The notes beneath the pieces are model-generated. The model did not search any database, was not told the origin of the DNA, and saw only the letters and a program-made list of their open reading frames with translations. A program made the position numbers and the translations under genes. Source: an uncultured Spirochaetaceae bacterium (lineage in GTDB: Bacteria; Spirochaetota; Spirochaetia; Sphaerochaetales; Sphaerochaetaceae). Taken from it: DNA of 64,000 bases. The DNA lies in the NCBI GenBank assembly GCA_944390015.1, contig CALXOL010000003.1, positions 62,001 through 126,000 on the forward strand. The letters are read 5' to 3'. Positions 34,560 to 42,723 of the stretch are shown in pieces (within the stretch, counting starts at the first letter, position 1; each line of letters opens with the position of its first letter).

Positions 34560-36308
34560 TTAATAACCCCACATGTAAGAAATACATGGAAGGATTATGA
34601 ACATCGCAACGGTTGCCAAGGTAAGGAGTACGAAAAGAATCCTCAGCTTTATTCCATTATAGGCAATAAGAACCTTGTCCTTCCTGACCTGTGCCCTCTT
34701 GGCGGCAATTGCCTGGTACGTCATTATCATGATGACCGCCAGTGTGAATATGTTGATCATCGTTATAAGTGAGAATATTCCCGCATCGGATACCATCGAA
34801 AGTCCTACGAGCATCGAGGATATGACACCGAAAAGTCCTGTTCCGAGCATTCCAACACTGTCTTCTCCAGTATAACTCTGGCTGTAGAATGCTATGATGA
34901 TCCAGATTACGACGCTAAATAGGTTTATGAACGCCTGTAAAAAGAGTGAGAGTCCCGCCCTATTCGCCCTTACTATTATCTCAAGCTGTGTTCTCACCGT
35001 ATGCTCGAAATCAATCGCAGGATCATTATTCTCATCATAGTAGTAATTCAGACGAAGAGTGAAATTATCCGCCTTATCGGTATTAATTAGCCTGTAGCCC
35101 GAGGTGATTGAGAAGTACGGAGTGAATCCGCTAATCATCACGCCATCATCTGTCTGATCATGATCTGGGACATAACGGATATAGTTCGCATCCATCGTAG
35201 GAAGAATGTACATCTTGAACTGCACGGAGTCCAGAGGATAGCGGACGCTGTCGAAGGCCTTCTCAAAAGCTCCGTTGAACTTAACTTTCTGATAGCACAT
35301 CGTCCTCAGATTTCCATTCTCGTCGTAATACTGAACCTCTTCAAGCTCCTTCAGCGTACCAAATGAATCAGGAACGAACTCCCCGTTTCCAATCGTGAAC
35401 ATCGTCTCCTTATCCGTCAGTACGTTAGAAGGAGTCTCTCCTGGATAGTAATCGGAGTCATGAAGATCCACCCACTCATTGAAGTACTCTTCATGGGAAG
35501 ATACCCACTCTTCATGGTTGAAGCTACCCTCAGGTCGGCTCTCTTCTGGATAAGTTGAGTAATAGTCATCTATGACCTGATCAAGAAGAACATTATATGC
35601 ATAATGGCTGAACATGTCCCTGAACTCATCCTTGTCGAACTTGAAATAGAGCTGCATCCTGGTCTCATAGCTGCTCGTTGCGCTCTGTATGTTCTTTATC
35701 CTCTCAAGTACGACTCCGACTTTAACCTCTGCATAATACGCATCCGGATTATTAGCTCTGCTTGTACCCTCAAGGTCATCATGATATTTCTTCTGCATCG
35801 GATCATAGATGTCGTATACAAGGCCGTCACTACCCCTCTCATACTTTTTAATATCCCCAAGCCTCTCATTCGCTGCTTCTGAAACGCAGAACAGGATGTA
35901 AGCGACGAGTGGAACCGTTATCAAAAGGACGGAGAGAACAAGTTTAAGTCTCTTCTTGTAGCCTATCATCTTCCAGTTGCGGGCGATGTAGTGCTTCTGC
36001 TTCATCCTCTCGATATCATTCTCGACATCATTGCGCTGAACAGAGAGAAGATCCTCATCGAGCTGCAGAGTGCCAAGATCTGGAAGCTCCTTGTCATCAT
36101 CAGTAAAAATATTGAGAGGAATGAAGAAATATGACGCTATCTTATTCAATATCTTGATATTCAGCTCATCTTCACCACTGAGAATTTTGCTCATCTTTGC
36201 AGGATTAATGGAAATGGCACGCGCTAAAGTAAGCGAATACTCCTTTTCCAGAAATGCTGCAAGTTTTTTAACTTTGCCTGATGTATTTTTCCCTATTTCT
36301 TTTTTCAT
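34560..36308 (-). CDS. Membrane-bound XRE-domain protein with extracytoplasmic sensor and four C-terminal helices
   Basis: This 582-residue protein is a rare combination. Residues ~10-68 form an XRE-like helix-turn-helix (YSLTLARAISINPAKMSKIL, then a helix ending IASYFFIPLNIF). A helix near 121-142 crosses the membrane. Residues ~145-450 form an extracytoplasmic strand-rich domain. Four helices follow near 453-475, 485-505, 512-534 and 556-577. The order 'extracytoplasmic beta domain, then four helices' is the topology of pentameric ligand-gated channels, but I cannot show homology. No ribosome site is obvious at the ATG. Confidence 0.65.
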   Translation of the reverse strand: MKKEIGKNTSGKVKKLAAFLEKEYSLTLARAISINPAKMSKILSGEDELNIKILNKIASYFFIPLNIFTDDDKELPDLGTLQLDEDLLSVQRNDVENDIERMKQKHYIARNWKMIGYKKRLKLVLSVLLITVPLVAYILFCVSEAANERLGDIKKYERGSDGLVYDIYDPMQKKYHDDLEGTSRANNPDAYYAEVKVGVVLERIKNIQSATSSYETRMQLYFKFDKDEFRDMFSHYAYNVLLDQVIDDYYSTYPEESRPEGSFNHEEWVSSHEEYFNEWVDLHDSDYYPGETPSNVLTDKETMFTIGNGEFVPDSFGTLKELEEVQYYDENGNLRTMCYQKVKFNGAFEKAFDSVRYPLDSVQFKMYILPTMDANYIRYVPDHDQTDDGVMISGFTPYFSITSGYRLINTDKADNFTLRLNYYYDENNDPAIDFEHTVRTQLEIIVRANRAGLSLFLQAFINLFSVVIWIIIAFYSQSYTGEDSVGMLGTGLFGVISSMLVGLSMVSDAGIFSLITMINIFTLAVIMIMTYQAIAAKRAQVRKDKVLIAYNGIKLRILFVLLTLATVAMFIILPCISYMWGY

Positions 36309-36384
36309 AAGTGTTTAACTTAATGAAATTTGAAGATTTTGTGAAGACGTCATCTAAAGAGGTGTAATTAATGATTTTTATCGG

Positions 36385-37332
36385 CTATTTTAGGAACTCC
36401 ATGTTCGGATAGATTCTCTGCATCCTCTCATCTGGCAATCTTTCATCAAGGAGGATTTCAACCCTGTTTGAAGCCTCTTTTCCCTCAATCCGCTCAGACC
36501 ATCTGTAAACTGCGAGTGCAGATACCACCGAATTGAAGATCATGAAAACAAGAAGTATCCATACAAGAATCTTGCCTATCTTATTTGGAATCTTCAATAT
36601 CCATACCGACATCCTTGGATAGATGGATTTTATCCATAGTATGCCGAGAAAGCCCCAGAAAACCGAATACAAAAGGCAGACTCTTCCATTGATATTCAGT
36701 GGTATGTTCGAATAATCCCAGCTTACAGAACCGAAGAGCGTCTCCTGAAGATATGAGCAGATGTATTCAACTACGCTTCCTGCGACAAAGCCCCCGATAA
36801 AAGAGTATATCGTAGAACGGTTGCGGTATTTATAGAGCATCAGTGTCAAAAAGAACGCACCAACACCATAGATCGGAGAAAAAGGTCCGTATACCAGGCC
36901 CGCCCTGCTCTCCACATAACCGTGACGCAGGAAACACCAAGCAGTCTCCACTATCACACCGGCTACCGAACCGATTAAAAAAATCAGAAAAAGCTTATAG
37001 CCGTTAAGACCACGTGCAAAATGATGAGCCTTCTCCTCCCTGTAATCAATCGTTCCATTTGCGGGAGCACGGGAGATTATGAAGCCCTTCTTATTGCTGT
37101 TGATCGTGTCTTTAAGTCTCGCCTTAAGCTCATCGGAAGAGGAGGAGAGGAACTTCGCCCACTCCTCAGCCTTCTCATGCCCCTCTTCAAGGCTTTCAAT
37201 GGTCTTTCTTATCTCCTTATACAGCTTCTGCTGCTCCTTTTCGCTTAAAGAATCTAAATTCGCAAGGGAAAAATAATATGCGTTCAGCTTATCCTCAAGC
37301 TTCTTCTGTTTCTGCGAAGGTTCCAATATCAT
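36385..37332 (-). CDS. CmpB-type putative ABC-transporter membrane protein (DUF1113 family)
   Basis: This 315-residue protein has a charged helical N-terminus (residues ~5-85, probably coiled coil). About six helices follow, with the family pattern GSVAGVIVETAWCFLRHGYV, GPFSPIYGVGAFFL and GGFVAGSVVEYICSYLQE. Annotation as an ABC transporter part is by family name only; no ATPase is nearby. The ATG lacks a ribosome site. An extended -10 (TGT-TAGATT on the reverse strand, hexamer 37339-37344) ends 6 bases before it. Confidence 0.7.
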   Translation of the reverse strand: MILEPSQKQKKLEDKLNAYYFSLANLDSLSEKEQQKLYKEIRKTIESLEEGHEKAEEWAKFLSSSSDELKARLKDTINSNKKGFIISRAPANGTIDYREEKAHHFARGLNGYKLFLIFLIGSVAGVIVETAWCFLRHGYVESRAGLVYGPFSPIYGVGAFFLTLMLYKYRNRSTIYSFIGGFVAGSVVEYICSYLQETLFGSVSWDYSNIPLNINGRVCLLYSVFWGFLGILWIKSIYPRMSVWILKIPNKIGKILVWILLVFMIFNSVVSALAVYRWSERIEGKEASNRVEILLDERLPDERMQRIYPNMEFLK

Positions 37333-37402
37333 ATAAATAATCTAACACGCAAAACCGCTTTAGGCAAAAGCGAAAAGTAATGCGGAAACACAAACTTAAC
37401 TT

Positions 37403-37439
37403 TAAAAAAAAGAAGCAGGCCTTCTTAAAGCCCCGCTTC
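37403..37439 (-). terminator. Terminator of the glutamine synthetase operon
   Basis: An 8-bp stem (GAAGCAGG 37412-37419 with CCCGCTTC 37432-37439, one wobble pair) is followed on the reverse strand by eight U. Confidence 0.7.
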
Positions 37440-37445
37440 ATCATT

Positions 37446-39521
37446 TCATACATAGAATAGAATCTCAGAATACGTCGGAATCGGCCAGAATGACTTATCT
37501 GTCATCTTTTCAAGCTCATCGCTTATCTTTCTTGCCTCTTCCATTTTCACAATGATCTTATCAGCTGCATAGAATGCTGCAGATTCGACCTCACTCGGGC
37601 AAGCGCTTACGCATTCATCTAGCTCATCCGTCTTAGCCAGGAGATCATCACATAGAGCGCTTAGCTTGAGACATAGCAGCTTATCAGCATTCACATGCAA
37701 CCCATTTCGCTCCTTTACTTCTAATGAAGATGCAAGATAAGAGCAAAAACGCATGGCAGAAGGTAGAATCTGCCGCCTGAGCATTTCAATCATCGTCATG
37801 GCTTCGATATGTATCGCCTTTTTGTATTCGTCAAGGGAAATCTCAAGCCTCGATTCCATCTCTTTCAGGCTGTAAATTCTATGCCTTTCAAAAAGAGCCA
37901 CGTTCTTCTCATCACAGTAATGGATGAGAGCATCGGGAGTTCTTTTGTAATTCGAGAGCCCTCTTCTTTCCGCTTCGGCCTCCCACTCCTTGCTGTAGCC
38001 GTTCCCGTTAAATAGGATTCTCCTATGCTTTTTCAACTCTCTTTTTATAAGCTTCTTGAGGGAGGAATTGAAATCTTCTGAGCCCTCAAGCTCATCGGAG
38101 AAATCCTTGAGAGCATCTGCGACTGCAGTATTCAGCATCACATTGGTACATGCGATGTTGAACGAAGAGCCGGGCATTCTGAATTCGAACTTGTTACCCG
38201 TGAATGCAAAGGGGCTCGTTCTGTTCCTGTCAGAGTTATCACGTGCAAGCTTGGGAAGAACGCTTGTTCCGATATCGAGATGGGAAGAGAGGCTGTTTTT
38301 AGAAATCATCTTGTCCTCAATGATTGCCTCAATCACCGATTCAAGCTCATCTCCCACGAATATCGAGACTATCGCAGGAGGAGCCTCGTTGGCCCCAAGT
38401 CTATGATCGTTTCCAGCGCTTGCCACGCTGATTCTCAAAAGATCCTGGTACTCATCGACCGCTTTTATTATCGCAGTAAGGAAAAACAGGAACTGCGCAT
38501 TCTCCATCGGTGTCTTTCCTGGATCAAGAAGATTCTCTCCTTCATCGGTGCTAAGCGCCCAGTTGTTATGCTTTCCAGATCCGTTAATACCTTCAAATGG
38601 CTTCTCATGCAATAGGCAGGCAAAGCCATGACGCTCAGCAACCTTCTTCATCATCTCCATGGTAAGTTGGTTGGAATCCGTGGCTTTGTTGGCGTTATCG
38701 AAGATTGGTGCCATCTCATGCTGGCACGGAGCAACCTCATTATGCTCGGTCTTCGCAGTTATTCCAAGTTTCCATAGCTCCTGATCAAGGTCTTTCATGA
38801 AATCTTTCACCCTTGGCCTTATCGATCCGAAGTAGTGATCCTCCATCTCCTGTCCTTTTGCAGACGGTGCTCCGATTAGGCTACGACCTGTAAGGCGAAG
38901 ATCGAGGCGTTTTTCATAGTCCTTTTTATCTATTAGAAAATACTCCTGCTCAGCTCCTATCGTCGCATTAACCCTTTTAGCATGCTTGCCAAAAAGTCTG
39001 AGGGCCCTTACCGCCTCACGGCTTATCGCATCCATGCTCCTTAGAAGCGGAGTTTTCTTATCAAGGATCTCCCCTGTATAAGAACAGAAGGCTGTCGGTA
39101 TGCAAAGAGTATCATCTTTTATGAACGCATAACTTGTCGGATCCCATGCCGTATAACCACGGGCCTCAAATGTCGCCCTTAGACCACCGGACGGGAAGCT
39201 GGAGGCATCTGGCTCTCCTTTCGTCAGCTCCTTTCCAGAAAAATCCATTATGACAGAGCCGTTCTTGTCTACGGATAGGAAACTGTCGTGTTTTTCAGCC
39301 GTGATGCCTGTCATAGGCTGGAACCAATGCGTGAAATGTGTCGCCCCCTTGCTGACGGCCCATTCCTTCATCGCTGATGCCACGATATCTGCGACATCCT
39401 CATCAAGAGCTTTACCCTCGTTAATTGTGTTCTTTAATGATTGATATACCGATTTCGGAAGCATTTTTCTCATGATAGAATCATTAAAAACCATAGAACC
39501 AAACATTTCTGGGACGTTCAT
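37446..39521 (-). CDS. glnN: Glutamine synthetase type III
   Basis: This 691-residue enzyme makes glutamine from glutamate, ammonia and ATP. It has the GSIII N-terminus (FGSMVFNDSIMRKMLPKSVY) and shared catalytic segments (GAEQEYFLID, HNEVAPCQHEMAPIFDNANK, EKPFEGINGSGKHNNWALST, GNKFEFRMPGSS). A strong ribosome site (AGGAGG) precedes it. It is the last gene after glnA and the ANTAR regulator, with 11-base spacing, so the organism expresses two different glutamine synthetases together. Confidence 0.95.
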   Translation of the reverse strand: MNVPEMFGSMVFNDSIMRKMLPKSVYQSLKNTINEGKALDEDVADIVASAMKEWAVSKGATHFTHWFQPMTGITAEKHDSFLSVDKNGSVIMDFSGKELTKGEPDASSFPSGGLRATFEARGYTAWDPTSYAFIKDDTLCIPTAFCSYTGEILDKKTPLLRSMDAISREAVRALRLFGKHAKRVNATIGAEQEYFLIDKKDYEKRLDLRLTGRSLIGAPSAKGQEMEDHYFGSIRPRVKDFMKDLDQELWKLGITAKTEHNEVAPCQHEMAPIFDNANKATDSNQLTMEMMKKVAERHGFACLLHEKPFEGINGSGKHNNWALSTDEGENLLDPGKTPMENAQFLFFLTAIIKAVDEYQDLLRISVASAGNDHRLGANEAPPAIVSIFVGDELESVIEAIIEDKMISKNSLSSHLDIGTSVLPKLARDNSDRNRTSPFAFTGNKFEFRMPGSSFNIACTNVMLNTAVADALKDFSDELEGSEDFNSSLKKLIKRELKKHRRILFNGNGYSKEWEAEAERRGLSNYKRTPDALIHYCDEKNVALFERHRIYSLKEMESRLEISLDEYKKAIHIEAMTMIEMLRRQILPSAMRFCSYLASSLEVKERNGLHVNADKLLCLKLSALCDDLLAKTDELDECVSACPSEVESAAFYAADKIIVKMEEARKISDELEKMTDKSFWPIPTYSEILFYV

Positions 39522-39532
39522 TTGTTTTCCTC

Positions 39533-40078
39533 CTATGCTAATTCCCGTAAAATACTCATCGCCGCATCTATAAGAGAGATACGCCGATCCATCGCTTTCT
39601 TCTCTATGTAACTATGGGCCTCAGCCTCACTCATTCCTCTTTTTCCGGCGAGTAGACATTTGGCCTCTGTAAGCAACTTCTCTCTTTTAAAGCGCTCAAG
39701 AAGTTTTTTATTCTTTTCCTCTATCTTCCTGATCCTCTGCTTTGAAACACGGATCGCAGTTAAAACAGATTCAATTTCTTCCCTATTTAAAGAGCTGGTA
39801 TAGACGCCGTAATTCATCATTATCTCCCTTATATGGAAGATGATCGGGCCTGGAGCAAGGACAAGAGTATCTATTTCCCTCATGGCAGAGAAAATTGAGA
39901 TTTCTTTCGCCCCCTGAATCTCAAAGTCTACGATGACGAAAGAGGGTGATAGATCCAGCAGTTTTCCCTTTGCCTCCCTCTCGCTTGATGCTCTGAGAAA
40001 AGCATATGATCCTGGATAAAAGAGTTTCTTTATCTCTTCGAATTTGCTTTGTTCCGCAACCAATAGAACAGTTTCCAT
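39533..40078 (-). CDS. ANTAR-domain RNA-binding antiterminator (NitR-like)
   Basis: This 181-residue protein has a degenerate receiver domain (residues ~1-115; the phosphoacceptor region reads FVIVDFEIQ). A coiled-coil linker follows, then an ANTAR domain (LTEAKCLLAGKRGMSEAEAH, then SYIEKKAMDRRISLIDAA). ANTAR proteins bind paired hairpins in nascent RNA and stop terminators forming. It lies between two glutamine synthetase genes, as NitR does beside glnA in clostridia. Terminator hairpins in the leaders at 41395 and 41571 are its likely targets. Confidence 0.85.
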   Translation of the reverse strand: METVLLVAEQSKFEEIKKLFYPGSYAFLRASSEREAKGKLLDLSPSFVIVDFEIQGAKEISIFSAMREIDTLVLAPGPIIFHIREIMMNYGVYTSSLNREEIESVLTAIRVSKQRIRKIEEKNKKLLERFKREKLLTEAKCLLAGKRGMSEAEAHSYIEKKAMDRRISLIDAAMSILRELA

Positions 40079-40087
40079 AGAGACATC

Positions 40088-41374
40088 CTATATGAATCTG
40101 AAATACCTGCTTATCAGATAGTCGTGGCCCTTTCCGCTCTTTTCGTATTCACTGACCTCCGTTGCCCTATCATCAAGGTACTCCTTCAATATCTTCTCTG
40201 ATATCACTTTAGCAACGAAATCGCTGCGCCTTGCTAGCTCAACAGCCTCAGAAAGAGAGGAAGGAAGGCTCTCTGATGCTCTTGTAGAAATCATGTCGCA
40301 GACTGCCTCCTCTGGTGCAACCAGGTTATCGACAATTCCTTCAAAGCCGGCTGAGAGAAGAAGGGATATAAGGAAATAGGGATTCACAGCCGGATCTGGA
40401 CTTCTTAGTTCCATTCTGCAGTCATGGCCCTCCGCATAAGGGATTCTCACTAGAGTTGACCTGTTCTGATGGCTCCATGAGATTGTGGAGGGTGCCTCAA
40501 AATGACCAAGTCTCTCATATGAAGAGACTAAAGGATTTGAAAAGACCGTAATCTCCTTCATCCTCCTGAGAATTCCTGACATGAATGACATGGCTTTTCT
40601 ATCATTCTTCTCAAAAAGATTCTCATCGTTTTCATATAACGACAGGTTGATATGAAGCCCGCTTCCACTCTCACCTTCAAGAGGTTTTGGAAGGAATGAG
40701 GCAAAGAGTCCATTCTGCTGTGCTATCGCCTTGACGGCTGTCTTGAATGTCATCAAATCATCAGCCGCCTTAAGAGGAGATGAGCAGCGGAAATCTATCT
40801 CATTTTGCCCCGGGCCATGCTCATGGTGGCTTCGCTCGGGCTTGATGCCAAGACTCTCAAGGGCAAAACATATCTCACGCCTTATGTTCTCCCCCCTGTC
40901 CAGCGGAGCCATGTCAAAATAACCCGCATCATCGTAAGGAGAAAGGATTGGAAAACCTTTATCATCGGTATTGAATAGATAGAACTCACATTCTGGTCCG
41001 ACAAGGAATGAGTACCCTCTTTTTCCACTTTCCTTCTCCAATTTCTTCAAAAGATATCGTCCATCCCCTTCAAACGGCCTTCTGTCCGGATATGTTATAT
41101 AACAGTAAAACCTCGCAACAGCCCTTTCTACAGGTCTCCAAGGAAGGACGGAGAACGTATCAAGATCGGGAAATAAAAGGAGATCCGACTCATTTATGTT
41201 CAGAAATCCCTTTATGGCGGAAGCATCGAACGAGACCCCGTGTCTTACGGCATGTTCGATCTCATCAGCCATTATGGCAATGTTTTTCTGCCGTCCGGAA
41301 ATATCGCAGAAAACGAGCCTGATGAATTTGATCTCATACTCGGCAAGTAGCTCCCTGATATCCTCTAAATCCAT
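40088..41374 (-). CDS. glnA: Glutamine synthetase type I (alpha-like)
   Basis: This 428-residue enzyme has the GSI catalytic core: GPECEFYLF, HHEHGPGQNEIDFR, FLPKPLEGESGSGLHINLSL, LVRIPYAEGHDCRMELRSPD. I see no adenylylation-site motif of the NLYDLP type, so control is probably by feedback or transcription. The ATG at 41374 (MDLEDIREL) is six bases behind GGGAGG. An ATG at 41380 would abut that site. The transcript must pass the hairpin at 41395-41425. Confidence 0.93.
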   Translation of the reverse strand: MDLEDIRELLAEYEIKFIRLVFCDISGRQKNIAIMADEIEHAVRHGVSFDASAIKGFLNINESDLLLFPDLDTFSVLPWRPVERAVARFYCYITYPDRRPFEGDGRYLLKKLEKESGKRGYSFLVGPECEFYLFNTDDKGFPILSPYDDAGYFDMAPLDRGENIRREICFALESLGIKPERSHHEHGPGQNEIDFRCSSPLKAADDLMTFKTAVKAIAQQNGLFASFLPKPLEGESGSGLHINLSLYENDENLFEKNDRKAMSFMSGILRRMKEITVFSNPLVSSYERLGHFEAPSTISWSHQNRSTLVRIPYAEGHDCRMELRSPDPAVNPYFLISLLLSAGFEGIVDNLVAPEEAVCDMISTRASESLPSSLSEAVELARRSDFVAKVISEKILKEYLDDRATEVSEYEKSGKGHDYLISRYFRFI

Positions 41375-41394
41375 ATACATCCTCCCGAAAATGG

Positions 41395-41425
41395 AAAAAG
41401 CGCCGCAGATGATTCTCTGCAGCGC
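41395..41425 (-). terminator. Terminator hairpin in the glnA leader (attenuator)
   Basis: A 10-bp stem (41400-41409 with 41416-41425, one wobble) with a six-base loop is followed by five U. It lies between a strong promoter and the glnA ATG, so it should abort transcription unless countered. The loop on the RNA strand is GAAUCA, which has six bases as ANTAR targets do but lacks their A1/G4 pattern. Confidence 0.7.
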
Positions 41426-41444
41426 CTTTGCTGTTCTTGGCTGA

Positions 41445-41473
41445 ATAATAGAAAGCCGAGAAGATAAAGTCAA
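41445..41473 (-). promoter_or_regulatory. glnA promoter
   Basis: On the reverse strand TTGACT (41468-41473), a 17-base spacer and TATTAT (41445-41450) form a near-consensus sigma-70 promoter. The start is predicted near 41438, only about 13 bases before the leader hairpin. An inverted repeat (CTTGGCT/AGCCGAG, 41436-41460) straddles the -10 box. Confidence 0.65.
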
Positions 41474-41481
41474 GTACTTTT

Positions 41482-41497
41482 ATGCATTGCCCTGCAT
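41482..41497. promoter_or_regulatory. Inverted repeat between divergent nitrogen operons
   Basis: ATGCA-TTGCCC-TGCAT lies between the glnA promoter and the glutamate synthase promoter, close upstream of the glnA -35 box. It could bind a regulator acting on both operons. No known consensus is matched. Confidence 0.35.
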
Positions 41498-41526
41498 TTT
41501 CATTCATAAAATATTCATTTTTACGA

Positions 41527-41556
41527 TTGACACAGAAAGCAGAAATATCGTAAAAG
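41527..41556 (+). promoter_or_regulatory. Glutamate synthase operon promoter
   Basis: A perfect TTGACA (41527-41532) is followed after 18 bases by TAAAAG (41551-41556). The predicted start near 41563 leaves about 65 bases of leader, filled mostly by the terminator hairpin at 41571. Confidence 0.5.
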
Positions 41557-41570
41557 ATACGGCAAGGAAC

Positions 41571-41610
41571 AAGGACGTTCTAAGGGAGATCTTAGTGCGT
41601 CCTTTTTTTT
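41571..41610 (+). terminator. Terminator hairpin in the glutamate synthase leader (attenuator)
   Basis: The outer stem AAGGACG (41571-41577) pairs with CGTCCTT (41598-41604), and the inner stem CTAAG (41580-41584) with CTTAG (41591-41595). Eight U follow. It ends 18 bases before the first ATG. The loop GGAGAU has G at position 4, as in ANTAR loops, but not A at position 1. A smaller hairpin (41549-41561) precedes it if transcription starts further upstream. Confidence 0.75.
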
Positions 41611-41628
41611 ATTTACAGAGGTCGTCAG

Positions 41629-42723
41629 ATGAAAAGAGAGGGAGAAGTAAGGATAAGCTCAGGATGTGCGATCAGCGGTATATTCTGCCGGGATGGAAGA
41701 CGTATATCGGGAGAGGCCATCAAAAAGAGCATCGCAATCATGCATAACAGATCGAACGGGCTTGGAGGAGGATTCGCTTCTTATGGGATTTATCCGCAAT
41801 ACAAGGACTATTTCGCACTCCACATTTTCTATGACACAATTTCTGCCAGAGAGGAGGCAGAGCGGTTCCTTGATAAAAGATTCGACATTATTAACCTGTC
41901 AAAGATTCCAACGCGCCAGAGTGGAAAAATAACGGATGCTCCTCTTATCTGGAGATACTTCATTACCCCGCTGCCCCACCTTTTACAGGACAGCCAGCTT
42001 GATGAGATGGAGTATACATCAAAGGCGACAATCAAGATCAACGAATCGATAAAAGGTGCTTATGTAGTCTCATGCGGTAAGGACATGGGCGTATTCAAAG
42101 CCGTGGGCTATCCAGAGGATGTTGCGGACTTTTACCGCATTGAGGAATATGAAGGGTACTCATGGACGGCTCATGGCCGCTATCCGACAAATACTCCTGG
42201 ATGGTGGGCTGGCTCCCATCCTTTCTCCCTTCTGGATCTCACTGTCGTACATAACGGGGAGATCTCATCTTATGATGCGAACAGAAGAGCTGTTGAGATG
42301 TACGGCTACTCATGCAACCTCCTGACCGATACGGAAGTAATAACATACATAATCGACTATCTGACAAGGAAGCAGGGGCTGACACTCAAGGAATGCTCAG
42401 AGGTTATCGCAGCCCCATTCTGGACAACGATAGCGCTTAAAGACGAAGAAGAGAGAGAAAGGTTCTCGTATTTAAGAAAGATGTACTCATCCTTTTTAAT
42501 AACAGGTCCGTTTTCAATTCTTGTAGGCTTCAAAGGTGGGATGATGGCGCTTAACGACCGTCTGAAACTTAGAAGCCTCGTCGCTGCGGAAAAGGGCAAT
42601 ACTGTATACTTCAGCTCTGAGGAAGCCGCGATAAGGGTAATAGAGGAGAATCCCGACAGGATCTGGGCACCACGTGGAGGGGATGCGGTAATCGTCACCC
42701 TTGATAAGGAGAATAAGCAATGA
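41629..42723 (+). CDS. Glutamate synthase, glutamine amidotransferase subunit
   Basis: This 364-residue protein is the class II amidotransferase domain of a split glutamate synthase. It releases ammonia from glutamine. The catalytic cysteine is in SSGCAISGIF at residue 13, implying a short propeptide is removed. Other motifs are HNRSNGLGGGFASYG, AHGRYPTNTPGWWAGSHPFS and VVHNGEISSYDANRRA. It overlaps the synthase gene (ATGA). This three-gene form is typical of archaea and anaerobes. Confidence 0.88.
   Translation: MKREGEVRISSGCAISGIFCRDGRRISGEAIKKSIAIMHNRSNGLGGGFASYGIYPQYKDYFALHIFYDTISAREEAERFLDKRFDIINLSKIPTRQSGKITDAPLIWRYFITPLPHLLQDSQLDEMEYTSKATIKINESIKGAYVVSCGKDMGVFKAVGYPEDVADFYRIEEYEGYSWTAHGRYPTNTPGWWAGSHPFSLLDLTVVHNGEISSYDANRRAVEMYGYSCNLLTDTEVITYIIDYLTRKQGLTLKECSEVIAAPFWTTIALKDEEERERFSYLRKMYSSFLITGPFSILVGFKGGMMALNDRLKLRSLVAAEKGNTVYFSSEEAAIRVIEENPDRIWAPRGGDAVIVTLDKENKQ

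Noticed and set aside
41436-41460. Inverted repeat near glnA as a first antiterminator hairpin
   Set aside because: It overlaps the predicted -10 box and start, so most of it would not be in the transcript. It is kept only as a possible operator.
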